From Proteus cibi (GTDB taxonomy: Bacteria > Pseudomonadota > Gammaproteobacteria > Enterobacterales > Enterobacteriaceae): DNA of 64,000 bases. Below, piece by piece: positions 63,280-64,000 of the stretch. The position numbers and the translations under genes were made by a program. Position 1 is the stretch's first letter. Each line of letters starts with the position of its first letter. The stretch covers positions 124,001-188,000 of the forward strand of contig NZ_PENW01000018.1 of NCBI RefSeq assembly GCF_003144405.1, read 5' to 3'. A model generated the notes under the pieces. The model did not search any database. It had not been told where the DNA came from and saw only the letters and a list, made by a program, of their open reading frames with translations.

Positions 63280-63755
63280 TTCTGTGGATATCCATGTGAA
63301 AAAGAGTGAGATAATCAGGGTATAGTTTTTGTATTGTGAAAAGGCCTGTTGATACAAATTTAAAAATATCACTTATAATTCAAATTAGTAGCCACATTTC
63401 AATGCCTATTTCAGCGATTGAATAAAACAATCAAATGCCCCTATCGCTTAAATCGTACAAAAAACAACCACAGGGTATTTTATCCACAGGTTATGCCGAT
63501 TAGTTAGACAAAATAGAGTAATTTTGGTAAATATCTGCAAAAGTCAAGGCTGTAAATCAGAACAGTGATCTCACTTTCTATGAGTTATCCCATAAAGCTG
63601 TGGATAACCTAGTGCAAAAGCCTGTTTATGATTTCAGGATAACCGTGCACAACTTGAAATTATAAATATCAATTGGCGAATTAACTCAAAAAAATGATGA
63701 TATATCATGCTATTATGATTTAAATAAAATAAAGCTAAATACATTATCAACAACC
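63280..63755. other. DnaA-box cluster upstream of mutH, DARS2-like
   Basis: The sgrR-mutH interval (63173-63795) is noncoding. It holds two perfect DnaA boxes: TTATCCACA at 63480-63488 (plus) and 63599-63607 (minus). Weaker ones are at 63283-63291 (minus, one mismatch), 63585-63593 (plus, two), 63744-63752 (plus, one) and 63491-63499 (plus, partial, 2 bases after the first perfect box). In E. coli the region next to mutH is DARS2, which regenerates ATP-DnaA. The neighbour on the other side (rppH in E. coli) is different here. Names of individual core boxes, and IHF or Fis sites, could not be assigned. Confidence 0.65.
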
Positions 63756-63795
63756 TGTTTTTTCTGTCTATTATTTATACAAGAAGATAATAACT

Positions 63796-64000
63796 ATGTT
63801 TACGCCACCAGTAGCCCCTGAAAATGAGCAAGTTTTATTTGAGCGAGCGAAAGCGCTTGCGGGTTATACTTTTGGTGAACTTGCCGCTTTTGCACAACTT
63901 CCTATCCCAATAGATCTTAAAAGAGATAAAGGCTGGGTAGGTATGTTGTTGGAATATTATTTAGGTGCAAGTGCTGGCAGCAAACCTGAACAAGACTTCA
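63796..64000 (+). CDS. mutH: DNA mismatch repair endonuclease MutH, 5' part
   Basis: Endonuclease that nicks the unmethylated strand at hemimethylated GATC sites during mismatch repair. The visible 68 codons include [35 protein letters not shown] and GSKPEQDF, matching E. coli MutH up to the catalytic Asp (D70 in E. coli). The remaining active-site residues (E77 and K79 in E. coli) lie beyond the window. The gene starts directly after the DnaA-box cluster. Confidence 0.95.
   Translation, partial: MFTPPVAPENEQVLFERAKALAGYTFGELAAFAQLPIPIDLKRDKGWVGMLLEYYLGASAGSKPEQDF

Noticed and set aside
63280-63755. Chromosomal origin oriC
   Set aside because: The DnaA boxes are too few and too dispersed. 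No AT-rich 13-mer array or cluster of GATC sites accompanies them, and oriC in enterics lies near mnmG/mioC. The mutH neighbour fits DARS2 better.

Overview
The window is chromosomal DNA of an enterobacterium of the genus Proteus, read at about 38-40% GC. The hemolysin pair hpmB/hpmA (561 and 1577 codons, with the HpmA CxxC pair at residues 144/147) points to Proteus. A complete tryptophanase operon, with a 34-codon tnaC leader of the P. vulgaris type, points to the indole-positive species (P. vulgaris, P. hauseri, P. terrae and relatives) rather than indole-negative P. mirabilis. No tRNA, rRNA, IS element, prophage or CRISPR array was seen.

Layout. 1-2150: 3' part of argO, a small membrane ORF, mscS and yacL, all on the minus strand. 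2285-12480: acnB, lpdA, aceF (three lipoyl domains), aceE and pdhR, with a perfect PdhR operator upstream of pdhR. 12803-18268: ampD, then plus-strand ppdD-hofB-hofC (type IV pilus-like assembly genes), coaE, zapD and yacG. 18356-29160: mutT, then a block lying between mutT and secA, which are neighbours in E. coli: tnaC-tnaA-tnaB on the minus strand and hpmB-hpmA on the plus strand. 29282-34130: secA, secM (arrest peptide at its C-terminus), a divergent DciA/DUF721 gene and lpxC. 34229-50469: the dcw cell-wall and division cluster from ftsZ to mraZ, with an MraZ operator and promoter. ddlB is missing from its usual slot between murC and ftsQ, and an unrecognised 118-codon gene sits there. 51154-55653: cra, a long-chain acyl-CoA ligase gene in the place where E. 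coli has ilvIH, and leuO. 56346-61198: the leucine operon leuL-leuA-leuB-leuC-leuD with an attenuator. 61199-63172: a probable SgrS small RNA facing sgrR. 63173-63795: a noncoding region rich in DnaA boxes directly upstream of mutH, the position of the DnaA-reactivating locus DARS2 in E. coli. 64000: the window ends inside mutH.

Functional themes. The genes cover pyruvate and TCA-cycle entry (aceEF-lpdA-acnB under PdhR), peptidoglycan synthesis and septation (dcw), protein export (secM/secA), tryptophan breakdown to indole, hemolysin secretion, leucine synthesis and phosphosugar stress. The noncoding signals are the least obvious part: the tnaC and leuL leaders, the SecM arrest sequence, the MraZ and PdhR operators, the SgrS candidate and the DARS2-like region. 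The least explained items are the orphan gene in the ddlB slot, a possible small membrane protein upstream of leuO, and a long hairpin between pdhR and aceE.

Gene functions are assigned from remembered family sequences and visible motifs; no search was run.
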